Origin: Symbiodinium natans | Lineage: Eukaryota; Sar; Dinophyceae; Suessiales; Symbiodiniaceae | Assembly (NCBI GenBank): GCA_905221605.1 | Contig: CAJNDS010001780.1 | Location: forward strand, 1 to 64,000 | Length of the DNA stretch: 64,000 nucleotides | Direction of reading: 5' to 3' | Part shown: piece by piece, positions 10,001 to 19,396 of the stretch | Layout: every line of letters starts with the position of its first letter | How positions within the stretch are numbered: position 1 is the stretch's first letter | The notes under the pieces: model-generated | Databases searched by the model: none | Seen by the model: only the letters and a program-made list of their open reading frames with translations | Told to the model about the DNA's origin: nothing | Program-made: the position numbers and the translations under genes

Positions 10001-11022
10001 CCAAAGGCAGGCACGCTAAAGGAGGGCAGCGTGCCAGGAAATTGACCAAGCTGCAAGTCAAAAGCACTAGCATCAGAGTGAGACTCTTCAACGGTTCCAT
10101 CCGGTCCTCTGCCTTGTATGGGCATGAAGGGGTTGGGGTAGCGCCTAAACGGCGCAAATGGTTCAGAAGTTTGCTGGCTGCAGCCTTGGGCAGACCCACG
10201 CTTGCCAGCACTGACTCAGCCCTTGAGTTCCACTCGAACAAAGTTGTAGATCCAGCCTACACCATCTTGTCGCAGCATTTCAAGGCGATACGGAGGCTTC
10301 TTCTCAGCTGGCCCGACAGGGACATTGGCAGATTGCACCAGAGCTGGAACAAACTCGGGCAATGGCTGAGCGAAGCTGAACATCCCTGGAAAAGGGCGGC
10401 TGGACCGCTTGGAGCCGCCTGGTGCTACCTTCAAGAGTTGGGGTGGGAGGCCATCAGCCTCAGCAAGTGGCGTGTTGAAGGCGACATTCTTGACATCCGT
10501 CAGGGACCTGACTTCCATAGACTTCTTTTCCAGCTAAAACATCTAATTGACACCAGGCGACACCGCCGCATTGCTCAATCAGATGGTGGCAAAGGATTAG
10601 AGACAGGACCGGACTGGACAGCCCCCAGAAGGCTCCTCAAACAAGCCAACAAGCAAGAAAAGGCGGCGCTCCAAGCGTTGTGGCAAGGCGCTGTCAAGGC
10701 GTCTCCAACAGCCACGTGTTCCCTGTGCAACCTTCCTGCCACCAAGAAGCATGTACTCTGGGAATGCAAATGGTGGAAAAAGCATGGTGAACAACCGCCT
10801 AGATGGTGGGAAGATTACCCGGAGCATCAATCCACTGATTGTCTGTGGAATTTTGGGCTCATGCCCAACCTTCCCAGGGAAATGCCCTCCGGAGATTCCA
10901 TTCTGGAAGTCCAAGGAGTCCTACGCAATCCTGACCAAATCCCTGAAGGCGCTTTCGCGGCCACTGACGCCAGTGGGGCCCCACCACTGACCATCGGCTT
11001 CAAACCGTGGTGTGGGGGTTGA
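7040..11022 (+). CDS. LINE ORF2, APE endonuclease and reverse transcriptase
   Basis: This is the main enzyme of the element: it nicks target DNA and primes cDNA synthesis there. An N-terminal piece (7040-about 7378) is in another frame; the long frame 7318-11022 (1234 residues) carries the enzymes. The endonuclease shows LQETHL (about residue 126), AGDFNLPP (about 241), IDFAI (about 277) and RPHCAI (about 302), the usual Glu, Asp/Asn and His positions of APE-type nucleases. The reverse transcriptase has DLTSFYETVP (about 717), GLIAGCPLAP and the WVDD active site (about 807). A Cys/His cluster lies near the end. The frame ends in DASGAPPL...PWCGG, the first strand of an RNase H domain, which continues in the next frame. 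The true start is uncertain because of the -1 break near 7378. Confidence 0.85.
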
Positions 11023-12170
11023 TAGTTTATGAATGGTGTGGGGACACGCCCAAGCGGATTGGATCCATTGCCGGTCTCCTTGGTAATGAGCAGTCGGTGT
11101 ACCGAGGGGAGGCTAAAGCCATCCAACAAGCGGCCCTTCTCCTTCCAGAAGGGACCGACGTCACCAGTGATTGCAAAGGGGCCGTTGCGCGTGCCAGGAG
11201 GGGCCCCGCAGGGGGAGGAGCACACCAAGACATTTTTGGTACTGCGCCCACCCATGAGCTTCGCCTTACATGGGTCCCATCCCATTTGGGATGCGAGGAA
11301 TTTAAGGCAAAAATGGGGGAAGGCCAAGAATGGCGGCGCAACATCAATGCTGAGGTTGATGCATTGGTGTCCAGACATGCCAAAGCCCTCTACAGCACTG
11401 AGCGTGCAGAAAGGCTGCAGAAACAGGACAAACTGGCTACCGATGTGGCCAGCTTTTTAGGACGCCGGCTCCTCTCCTTGCTTGAGGGAGGCAAGAAGGA
11501 TGGCCCGCAAGTTGTTTTCCCTAAGGATCAACCCCAGGAAGAACCGGCCAACCCTCCCTCCAGTAGCTCCTCCTCAAACCAATCCACCTTCTCCAAAAAC
11601 CGGTGGAAGAAACGCCGGAAAATTCAGAGGGGCAACCAAGCCACCACAGGCCTGGATTCCCCCACCGTGAATCCGGCGGATGGCATTCCAGGGAGTGACG
11701 CTACCACAGCACGACCTGAAGAAACAGGGAGCCTTAACAAAAAACAAATTTTGACAGGCTTGGTGCAAGGCACCCTAGACGTTAAAGGTCACACCTTTGT
11801 CATCACCCGGAACACCGTTAACAATTTGCAAATCAAATGTGAAAATTGCGGTTTGTGGATTCAACAAGTTGACACCAAAGACACATTCAACCGAAAGACC
11901 CATAACCACTGCAAGGGTCATCCGGACAGCGTTCCCTCCCCAACATGGACGTGGCACGCATCCCACGTTATGGTGAATGAAGGGAACCGATGGGTGTGCA
12001 CAAAATGCAGTAGCACTCAAAGTGTTGGGGGGTTAACCCATGGCCCCCTTGAAAGACCCTGCCAACAAGCCCCGAATAAGAGGCCCCCAATGAATGCCCT
12101 TAAACTCAATAAAGCAGCCCAGGGTACGCCGTCGGTCGCCACCTTCTTTGGGGGCCCAAGAAATGGATAG
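11007..12170 (+). CDS. LINE RNase H and zinc-finger frame
   Basis: The frame continues the RNase H domain started at the end of ORF2: Asp (in DASG, previous frame), Glu in YRGEAKAIQQAALL, Asp in TSDCKGAV, the WVPSHLG strand and Asp in NAEVDALVSRHA match the D-E-D-D order of type I RNase H. RNase H removes the RNA strand after first-strand synthesis. The C-terminal part has CENCGLW ... HNHC and WVCTKC, probably zinc-binding. The join to ORF2 needs a -1 shift within a run of five G (about 11011-11015), and copy A has the same sequence there. The GTG or internal Met used for the ORF start is therefore probably not a real start. Confidence 0.75.
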   Translation: MVWGLIVYEWCGDTPKRIGSIAGLLGNEQSVYRGEAKAIQQAALLLPEGTDVTSDCKGAVARARRGPAGGGAHQDIFGTAPTHELRLTWVPSHLGCEEFKAKMGEGQEWRRNINAEVDALVSRHAKALYSTERAERLQKQDKLATDVASFLGRRLLSLLEGGKKDGPQVVFPKDQPQEEPANPPSSSSSSNQSTFSKNRWKKRRKIQRGNQATTGLDSPTVNPADGIPGSDATTARPEETGSLNKKQILTGLVQGTLDVKGHTFVITRNTVNNLQIKCENCGLWIQQVDTKDTFNRKTHNHCKGHPDSVPSPTWTWHASHVMVNEGNRWVCTKCSSTQSVGGLTHGPLERPCQQAPNKRPPMNALKLNKAAQGTPSVATFFGGPRNG

Positions 12171-12370
12171 TGATTTTCAGGTCTGAACAATGTGATATCT
12201 GCATTTTGTAGTGTCTTGTGTTAAACTACCCTTCAGTACCTTTGCACCTGCCTGATTTCCACTTGCCTGCCCTCACCTCCCGTATGGAATAAAATCCCCA
12301 CACTGCAGCCGCTGGTCTCAAACACAGGTAGCAGCCGTAGGGCAGTTTAGCTACCTTAGAACCTGTAGAT

Positions 12371-13807
12371 ATGGGATGGGGCCAGGGCAAAGGAAAGGGG
12401 GCGCAGCCTCCTCAAGGCAAAGGCAAAGGTAAAGGGGGGGGGAGCCAACCTCCCGGAGCAGGCAAAGGGGGCCATCCTCCTGGAGGTAAAGGCGAGATCC
12501 CCTTCAAGCGGCCTTCCAAGAAGGACAGAGATCGCCTTAAGCAGCTGGGTTTGTGGCCACCTCCCAAGGGGCAAGGCAAGAACGCCCGAGCAGGCCCACA
12601 CCCGGCAGAGGAAAGGGGTCACGCCAGACCACCCACACCTCCCCCCGTCAGACGGGGGGCTCCAGCAGCAAGAAGCCCCTCAACGAGCCGCAGCCGCACA
12701 CCGCGCCAAGAGGAGACTGATGCAGAAGCACCAGCTGCGGAGTCCCCCTCGCAATCGTCGAACTCAACAGAGCTTCGACGAGCCTCACCCGACCAACCGC
12801 GGCACCAACCCGAGCCGAGCCCAACCCCACCTGCCGAGGGGGGAGAGGCAAGCACTGACCCCATGCCAGTCAAGCAGGAATCAACCGAGGAGTTTAGCTC
12901 CGAAGAGTCGTCAGGAGAGGCGGCACCTCTTCCACCTTGGCCTCTCTTGGCAGACAGCCTCCACCTCACGGTTGACCGGGTTCGCCGTAGCAACAACCGT
13001 GACTTCTGGCTGTCTAACCTCGGCCCAACCTTGTGGTTGGATTGTTTCCCAACCTTCAAGGGTTCCAGCCTCCTGGGCATAGGGGGAACGCGAGCAGTGT
13101 ACACCTCACCTACCTCAGAAGGCAAGGTGTGGAAGGTTGCTCTCAAAGCAGATCCCAGCCACCATGGGATTGAGCAAACCATTGGGCAACGGCTCCCAGG
13201 TTTATGTGCCACGCAAACCAGAATGGTGGGGACGGGACAGCTCACCATCCGTGACTTTAAGACCCTGGAGATTGAGGTCTTGGAGGTTGAGCGTCTTACG
13301 CTGTTGCCTGACCAGCCCTCCAACCTCCAGGTCTTGCACATGTTCATGGTCCTCACAGCCCTTGTGGGTGCTGGCATTTGGGTCAGGGACCTGAACAGAA
13401 AGAATTGGGGGGTTCGTCCCCCCAATCCACACGGGCCCGATCAAGGGCCTGCGGAAATCGTGGCTCTTGATTGTGGGGGTTGGGCATTCCAAGATGCCCC
13501 GCTTGGTTTTCCCCAACGCGTTCGCATTGCCTCATGGTGGAGGTGGATCGAAGCCAACACCCCCGAGGTAGCGGCGTGGGCCCGAGGCGTCGTCCGTACG
13601 GACCATTCGAGCCCACGGCGACTCGCCATCGCCTTCAGGCAGCGCCTCCTTGCCACGGATGGGGGGAAGGAGGTTCTTGGGACTTTGATCCGTCAAGGGG
13701 TCATCATCCCTAGTCCCTCGCTGAACCTGTGCCTCCCGATGACGGTCAATGGAGTCAACAGTAGCGGGGACTGGTGCTTCGCCTCAATTGAAGACCTTGA
13801 GGCGTAA
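12371..13807 (+). CDS. LINE 3'-terminal ORF with protein-kinase-like domain (copy B)
   Basis: This 478-residue copy differs from the one at 3624-5060 at only a handful of residues and is open throughout. The Met lies in GATATGGGATGG about 200 bp after the RNase H stop, so translation would need a separate mRNA, reinitiation or a 5' leader by trans-splicing. It has the same GKGKG-rich start, RS/Pro-rich middle and kinase-like C-terminus with GIGGTRAVY, VWKVAL, VRDLNRKNWG and ALDCGG. I know of no LINE that normally encodes a kinase. Alternatives are a pseudokinase-like RNA-binding fold or chance similarity. Confidence 0.7.
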   Translation: MGWGQGKGKGAQPPQGKGKGKGGGSQPPGAGKGGHPPGGKGEIPFKRPSKKDRDRLKQLGLWPPPKGQGKNARAGPHPAEERGHARPPTPPPVRRGAPAARSPSTSRSRTPRQEETDAEAPAAESPSQSSNSTELRRASPDQPRHQPEPSPTPPAEGGEASTDPMPVKQESTEEFSSEESSGEAAPLPPWPLLADSLHLTVDRVRRSNNRDFWLSNLGPTLWLDCFPTFKGSSLLGIGGTRAVYTSPTSEGKVWKVALKADPSHHGIEQTIGQRLPGLCATQTRMVGTGQLTIRDFKTLEIEVLEVERLTLLPDQPSNLQVLHMFMVLTALVGAGIWVRDLNRKNWGVRPPNPHGPDQGPAEIVALDCGGWAFQDAPLGFPQRVRIASWWRWIEANTPEVAAWARGVVRTDHSSPRRLAIAFRQRLLATDGGKEVLGTLIRQGVIIPSPSLNLCLPMTVNGVNSSGDWCFASIEDLEA

Positions 13808-14343
13808 GCCCGCCGGGAAGGGGGTCAAAACCCACCTGTGCACACCACCTGCGGGAGCCCACGCCGCACCCACCGCTACACCTACCCACCCGAAAAGGGG
13901 GGAGCAGGGCACCTCTTGCAGGGCCTGTACTTGTACAGTCCTGTGTAGTCCAGCTTACCTCCAAAGAGAGGAGTAGGGTAGCGGCAGCTTTCTTTAGGCC
14001 CTCGTCCACTCTGCAGTGGTGTTCGCACAACTTCCCGGCAGGGATGCCCCAAGCCAACCCGGAATGGCCTCTGCCTGTTTTCACTCACCCACCTTGGGGA
14101 GTATGGGCCTACACGGCAACCACCACCACACTTACCCACCCTTTAGGGGGGAACAAGCAGGGCACCTCTTGAAGGGCTCGTAGGGCAACGGCCCAAAGAG
14201 GTCTTGAGCAAACCCTCCAAAATGAGGAGTAAGTGTGGTAGAAGTTTTAGGCTCCTCCACCAAAGGTGGAAAACCCAAGGACGGTTTTAGGAATTGCCGC
14301 TTCGGCGGCCGCGCCTCGCGCTCCGAGAAGAAAAATTCACCTG
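13808..14343 (+). other. LINE 3' untranslated region with terminal hairpin (copy B)
   Basis: This is nearly identical to 5061-5596, including the internal 140-bp imperfect duplication and the CCGC-TTCG-GCGG hairpin at 14297-14308. Homology ends at CACCTG (14338-14343). Confidence 0.7.
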
Positions 14344-15397
14344 TAATGTTTGCCCAGTTGGTGCCATGTGGTGTTTTACTGTACAGAGAGAAGCATGAGA
14401 GTTTTTGTGCTGCATGACTTGACATGAGCATGTTTGGTTTTGCCCAAAGTCCCTAAAGCATGTTTGGGTTGACTGCGACACATGTTTTGTCTTGTTGGCA
14501 TGGCCTAGGATGAGTTTTGAAGCACTTGGAACTGCTTGAGAGCAGTAGTGAAGAAGTGCGTGTCAGAACTCTGAGGTTCTGTCTTGCTGCAACTCACTCC
14601 GTGTCCCCGCCACTTCGTTCGTTGCCGTTGGACGTGTAGGATGGGAGTAGGAGTGCAGAGTGGACTCTGAAGCTTCGCTGTTTTGCTGTTCGGAAGTGAC
14701 CTGAAGTCCCCGAGGTGTAGCCCAAAGCAGTTGCATTGTTCTTTTGCTTTACCTCCTTTGTAGAACAAAGTTGAGATGGAATTCGTAGCTTTTTGGAGCC
14801 CTTAGCTCTTGGAGAGAGCTTGCTGCAAGAACTGAAGCTTGCTGAACACTTTGGTGTTTGGCTCAAGTGCGGAGTGAAAAAGAGACAGCTGCGCGAGCTC
14901 TGCTTTTCACAGAAACAAAGTTAGCGCACACAATCCGTCAGACACACCAACCCAGCCAACAAACACCAAAGAAACAAAGCGAGCAATCGCGCTGAACTAC
15001 TAGATACCCCACGGACTCAGTGCTCGAATGTCAATGAAGTTCCGGTTCACAAGGAAGCACAGAGCTTGTGGGGGAATCGCAAATTGCGACATCACCAGAT
15101 TCTCAAAACCACCATCATGTAGCCACTGGTGGCCTCACATTGTCTCCATGGTGCACAGCTTTTGTCCAGGCAACGCCGTCAGGTCGCATCCAGGCGGGCG
15201 GCCTGCCTGCCCGCCACAGGCCAAGCATAGGCGATGATGGCACTTTTAAAGGCCAAGTTACTCCACAGGTGTTCGATGGCTTCTTGCCAGGGCAGTGTGC
15301 ATATTCTCACGTGCCTGCAACCTGGAGAAAGCGGCACCGCCGCATTGGCCTCTCCAGAGTTGTCATTCGGCCAAGATACCACAAAGGGAGAGTTGTG
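14344..15397. other. unassigned region between LINE and Copia-1
   Basis: No convincing gene is seen. The only notable item is TTTGGCTCAAG at 14857-14867, an exact 11-base match to the 3' end of the dinoflagellate spliced leader. Short ORFs here have no recognisable domain. Confidence 0.4.
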
Positions 15398-15643
15398 TGT
15401 AGAAGTTCGAGAACTGTGCGTAGGGAACCACTCTCGTCGAGTTTCGAGGGCTTTTGGAGGTCTTTTAAGAGCTGGCAAGTTGGAGAGCTGTGATACGTTT
15501 TCCATTTTGACTTAAGTGACGAGCACTGATGTAAGTGCTGCAAGCCAAAACAGAGTGTCTGAGCTGTTTTGCTTGGTTTGGAGTTGTGTAAGTTGGCTTG
15601 GTTGTGTCCTTGGTGCCTTGCTTGGCATCTTGGGATTTTAACG
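15398..15643 (+). repeat. Copia-1 5' LTR (internally deleted)
   Basis: The sequence aligns with 32656-33057 from TGTAGAAG to TTTTAAC but lacks about 120 bp after GAACTGTGCG and has further small gaps. It contains CCATTTTGACTTAAG (15502-15516), two mismatches from the spliced-leader 3' end. Confidence 0.85.
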
Positions 15644-15655
15644 TGGTAGCGGAGC
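15644..15655 (+). promoter_or_regulatory. Copia-1 primer binding site
   Basis: TGGTAGCGGAGC directly follows the 5' LTR. It resembles the copia-type site complementary to initiator tRNA-Met, and Copia-2 has the same 12 bases at the same place. Confidence 0.7.
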
Positions 15656-15781
15656 GTGGAAGCTCTGTTGCAAAGAAAGAAAGTGAGCCCAATACGCTGA
15701 CTTGGTGTGTGCTTGAATTGTCTTGGTATGGAGGGCCGTGGAAGGCCATCATGCTACCACATAGGTGAGAGTGAACCCAGA

Positions 15782-17512
15782 ATGCTTCGTGAGAGAGGCA
15801 GGAGAGGGGCTGAGCCTCCCTATAAGAGACCTTCAGGGTCCAGACACTCGTCAGTTCCACCAAGGAACCCCGTTGTCGGTAGTGGAGTTGCTTTCAGGTT
15901 GATGTCGAACTTGTCGGGTGCAGTGCATCCCACAGGAAGCCCGGTGGTTGGTTCTCCGACTGCTATGGGCACCCCCATACCGGCAATGGCTTCACCCATG
16001 TCGCGTTTGGTGCCACCACCGCCTGCAGCAGTGGACCCCGTTGCCGTGCAGGCAGCCCTGGGATCCCAGCTTCTGGTTCAGACAGTTCAGCAGCAGCAGC
16101 AGCAGATATCTCAAATGATGTCGCTGGTGCAGCAGCTGGTCCAGGACCGGACAAGTGCTGAGAAGAAAGGCAAAGGTGCTGGTAGCTTGAGTAGCATCAG
16201 TGACAGCGTGGACCATGCCATGGAGGTTGATGATGGGAACGGCGCTCCTATCAGGAATCCTAAGGCAGACTCATATGTGCCAAAGTTGCCCATGTTGGAT
16301 GGTGGACGCATGAACAAGGGTCGGCGTGCCGAGATCGAAGCATGGGTTGAGTACCTTGAAGTGTTTTTGCCATGGATTGCCCTGTTTGATGATAGGATAC
16401 CGTCGGAAGTGCAGGCTTGTTTTGTGAAAGACAAGCCAATCCTGAACAAAGACTTGGCGAAAGGAGAGAGCATTAGGAGTACCAGAGTGTTCCTTTACCT
16501 TCGGCAGTCCTTTGCGAACTTTTCCCGTGGGCTTGACATTTTGAAGCAAGTTGAGCGTGAACAGCTTGGTGTTCCGGCAGGCTATGAGGCGTTGAGGCGC
16601 TTGCGTCAGGATCTGTCGGTTTGCTCGAGGATAGAAGCCTCGACCTTGCGAGAAGAGATGTTGAGATACCAACCCCCTGCCTCTACGAAGGATCGTCCTT
16701 TGGAAGTGTTTCGCAGCGTGCAGGTTGAGCTTGCAAAGTATGGTCGACTTGTTGCTGCGTTCCCAGACCTTGCGTTGAGTGAAGCGGATCAGAGCATGAT
16801 TGTGTTGAAAGGTCTTGATGCGGATGTGAAGAGGTACATCTTGTTGCATGCGAAGATTGACTCCATGAGTGAGCTTGAGACTGCGATCAAGTTCTACGAC
16901 GCAAACATCAAGATCCTTACCTTCGCCGATTCCGGGCGAGGTCGAGACCGCAGGAACAACAACGACATAGCGAATCCGCTGAACTTCAAGGGCGATGGAA
17001 AGGGGAAGGACAAGGGGAAGGACAAGGGGAAAGATAAAGGAAAGGACAAAGGGAAGGACAAGGGAAAGGACAAAGGTCGCTCAGGAAAGGACAAGCATGA
17101 CAAGAAAGGGGAGAAAGGTGGAAAGGGAAACGCTACTCAAGACCCTGGAAAAGGGGGCGGTGTTAGCTCTGGTAGTGATCCAAAGCACGACAAGCGTGCC
17201 AACGTGAAGTGCTACAACTGCAATGAATTGGGGCACTATTCAAACCGATGCCCTAAGAAAGTGGCCAAGGGTGTGGCGGCAGCAGCGACGCTTCTAGAAC
17301 CGCAGTTGGCGGCTTTGACTTTGGAGGGCCCGCGTGTGTTTGCAGCGGCGATTGGTTGCGAGTTCTTTGATATCGCTCAGGGAGATTCCGACAATGAGTC
17401 GAGCTTGAGCGATGGTGACTGGGAAGCCTTTGGAAGGTCGTGGTTGTTGGAGAGTTCGGAGCCCCCAGTTGAGCTTGGAACCTCGGCTTGGAAGCCTAGA
17501 GACCCCCGTTGA
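15782..17512 (+). CDS. gag: Copia-1 Gag
   Basis: Gag packages the element RNA. The frame is open from 15707; the ATG at 15782 (MLRERGRRGAEPP) is a reasonable start. The capsid-like helical region spans about nt 16260-16920. It is followed by a KGKDKGKD lysine/glycine repeat block (nt 16990-17100) and one zinc knuckle CYNCNELGHYSNRC (C-x2-C-x4-H-x4-C, nt 17210-17251). The frame stops at 17512 inside the first copy of a 63-bp tandem repeat: this first unit is 2 bp shorter than the others, which breaks what would otherwise run on into the protease frame. Confidence 0.8.
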   Translation: MLRERGRRGAEPPYKRPSGSRHSSVPPRNPVVGSGVAFRLMSNLSGAVHPTGSPVVGSPTAMGTPIPAMASPMSRLVPPPPAAVDPVAVQAALGSQLLVQTVQQQQQQISQMMSLVQQLVQDRTSAEKKGKGAGSLSSISDSVDHAMEVDDGNGAPIRNPKADSYVPKLPMLDGGRMNKGRRAEIEAWVEYLEVFLPWIALFDDRIPSEVQACFVKDKPILNKDLAKGESIRSTRVFLYLRQSFANFSRGLDILKQVEREQLGVPAGYEALRRLRQDLSVCSRIEASTLREEMLRYQPPASTKDRPLEVFRSVQVELAKYGRLVAAFPDLALSEADQSMIVLKGLDADVKRYILLHAKIDSMSELETAIKFYDANIKILTFADSGRGRDRRNNNDIANPLNFKGDGKGKDKGKDKGKDKGKDKGKDKGKDKGRSGKDKHDKKGEKGGKGNATQDPGKGGGVSSGSDPKHDKRANVKCYNCNELGHYSNRCPKKVAKGVAAAATLLEPQLAALTLEGPRVFAAAIGCEFFDIAQGDSDNESSLSDGDWEAFGRSWLLESSEPPVELGTSAWKPRDPR

Positions 17513-17785
17513 GCTCGAGAAGGCCCCAGTTGAGCTTGGAACATCGCAGCTTGGAAGCCTAGAGACCCCCGTTGAGCTTGAGAAGGCCCCAGTTGAGCTT
17601 GGAACGTCGCAGCTTGGAAGCCTAGAGACCCCCGTTGAGCTTGAGAAGGCCCCAGTTGAGCTTGGAACGTCGCAGCTTGGAAGCCTAGAGACCCCCGTTG
17701 AGCTTGAGAAGGCCCCAGTTGAGCTTGGAACGTCGCAGCTTGGAAGCCTAGAGACCCCCGTTGAGCTTGAGAAGGCCCCGTTGAC
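17467..17785 (+). repeat. 63-bp in-frame minisatellite between gag and protease
   Basis: About five tandem units encode a 21-residue repeat (VELGTSQLGSLETPVELEKAP). The units are nearly identical, so the array is recent or homogenised. The first unit lacks 2 bp and causes the gag stop. Confidence 0.85.
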
Positions 17786-18090
17786 GCTTGGTGAGCATGG
17801 ATTGAGTGAATTTTATTTTCATGACATGAGCATGGCAGCCCCGCATGTGACACATGGTAGCAGCTCTGAAGCCATGGACTGGTGGTTGCTGGACTCCGGA
17901 GCGTCGACGCACCTGATCAGCGAGGAGACACTGCAGCATGTGCAAGTGCTGAGCCTGAGTGAGCACGTTGGTAGAGACTGTGTGACTGCCACGGGTGCTT
18001 CCATAGGGGTTCAGAAGAGTGCTGTGGTTCGCGTTTGCTTTGCCGTTGAGAGATCCAGTCCTATCGTCGTTGAGTTTACCTTCCGCAGCC
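17516..18090 (+). CDS. Copia-1 protease region (interrupted)
   Basis: The frame continues from the minisatellite and contains LLDSGASTHLIS (nt about 17887-17922), the active-site loop of a retroviral-type aspartic protease, followed by a typical TATGASIGV strand and IVVEFTF. Copia character is lost after about 18088, where the sequence becomes the foreign ORF at 18098. Related copia proteins would continue toward the integrase; that continuation only resumes at about 28060. Confidence 0.75.
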
Positions 18091-18097
18091 CGAGAAG

Positions 18098-18711
18098 ATG
18101 GCCTCCTCCAGCGAGAGCGAAGTGGAATGGCGCATGGAAGGGAAAGACAAAGGGAAGCTGGTCCGGAGAGTCGTTGCGACTCAAGCGGCCTCAATCTCGG
18201 TGGGAGAAGAGGACTTCGAGGAGAGCACCCGGTTGGCCACAGCTACGTCCACGGAGACGGAGGGCGCGATCCTCCTGGTGCCCGCGGAGACCGAGTCCCA
18301 GGTGGTGTTGAAGCCGGGCGAGATCGAGACCTCAGGACCCGCCAAGATCCCCCAGCAGAAGCCCATGCCAAAGAAGCCGAAAGTGAAGAAGATGCCCCAG
18401 AAGCCTCTCGTGAAGAGAATGCCAAAGGCAGCGAGCTCTTCGTCGACAAAGAGGACCCCCGTGAAGCTGGTGCCTCGCCAGCAGCCGTGGTTGACGTTGT
18501 GGAGTGCAAGTTCAAGGGCAGTGAAGAAGCAGAAGCTCAAGGAAAGCCGCATGACGTCAGCTGCAAAGTCCGATTTGAATCGCTTTCGCAAGGAGAAGAA
18601 GGGCCCAGAGAGGAGGACGCTGGAGGAGCACCTCAAGGAGCATTTTTTGCAGTGCCTGGACCGCAAGGCCCCCTACACTGTGACGACCATCTCCGAGATC
18701 ATCAAGGAGAA
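18098..18711 (+). pseudogene. foreign ORF inside Copia-1, first part
   Basis: The ATG at 18098 opens a Lys/Glu/Ser/Pro-rich frame of about 205 residues, with a PKKPKVKKMP-like basic repeat and a charged helical end RTLEEHLKEHFLQCLDRKAP...EIIKEK. No family is recognised. The frame is cut at 18712 by the YR element. After the YR element a Pro-rich frame at 27777-28026 (KPPSPPRKEADSP ... ending in VVTDRKR and TGA) can continue it if one G is shared at the insertion point. GC content and codon use differ from Copia-1, so it looks like captured or inserted sequence. Confidence 0.5.
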
Positions 18712-18956
18712 GGAAAATTTCAGCTTGCCTGACATTTCTCTCTCAAACTAAAGTTGTAGCGCTATACCTTCGAGCGCGGGGTTTTAGAGTTCTTTTGTGA
18801 CCTTTGGGAGTTGCAAAATTATTTCAAGTTTTCAAAGAATTTTCCTCAGCATCTTGAACGACATTTTCAACTGTGTGACTTGCAGCATGCTTGAATCAAC
18901 AGTTGGCCGCATTCATGTGAACAGCTGCTCAAGCTCGGGCTGAGAGAAAATTTTTG
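18712..18956 (+). repeat. YR element repeat A1
   Basis: This 245-bp repeat is nearly identical to A2 at 27222-27466, beginning GGAAAATTTCAGC and ending AAAATTTTTG. Confidence 0.9.
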
Positions 18957-19396
18957 CGTCCCTCGTTGAGCCTCCTCTAATCCTGTAAGGGTGCCGTGCT
19001 AGAGGTTCGAGGTGCTACTGGTCTCCCCTTAGGGGTCGTGCAAGCCGAGAGCCTGTGAGCTCTCGGCGGATGGACAGCGACTCGAGCTCTGCGAGCAGCT
19101 CCCTCAGTTGGGACTGGCCTGTTGTGCCGCCAGCCCCGCCTTTCCAGGCGGTTTGCATCCGGCCTCGATCCTTTCATACCGCTTCCCTTCAGCGGCAGCT
19201 GGACGCTCCTCCCAGTCTCTTTTCGTACGTCATCGAAAGCTCTTTCTGTGGCGTGCTGGTCAGTACAAGAGAAGGATCCAGGATCCTTTTGTTCCTCAAC
19301 CCTCCTCATTGGCTTGCTCTGGCTTGCTCCGGCCGCCGGCCGCATACGTGTGCTCGCCTTCTTCTTCAATTGTCCGACTAAGGTGCCGCTTGCGGA
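18957..19396 (+). other. YR element leader
   Basis: No gene is recognised between repeat A1 and the recombinase ORF. Confidence 0.4.

Larger units (their letters stand above)
5597..14343 (+). mobile_element. LINE copy B, apparently full length (APE-type)
   Basis: The unit runs from the end of copy A to the point where homology to copy A ends (14343), about 8.75 kb. It carries ORF1, endonuclease-RT ORF2, an RNase H/zinc frame and the kinase-like ORF. The 5' end coincides with the copy A 3' end and starts with a spliced-leader-like TGGCTCAAG. Frame breaks occur near 6258 (ORF1), near 7378 (ORF2 start) and near 10997-11020 (RNase H). Some may be sequencing or assembly errors, but the last is shared with copy A. 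No target duplication could be identified. Confidence 0.8.

Noticed and set aside
17467-17785. CRISPR-like array of regular repeats
   Set aside because: Units are contiguous 63-bp coding repeats without spacers, inside a retrotransposon.
18928-18945. Another spliced-leader relic (GCTCAAGCTCGGGCTGAG) in YR repeat A1
   Set aside because: Only seven matching bases, not distinguishable from chance.
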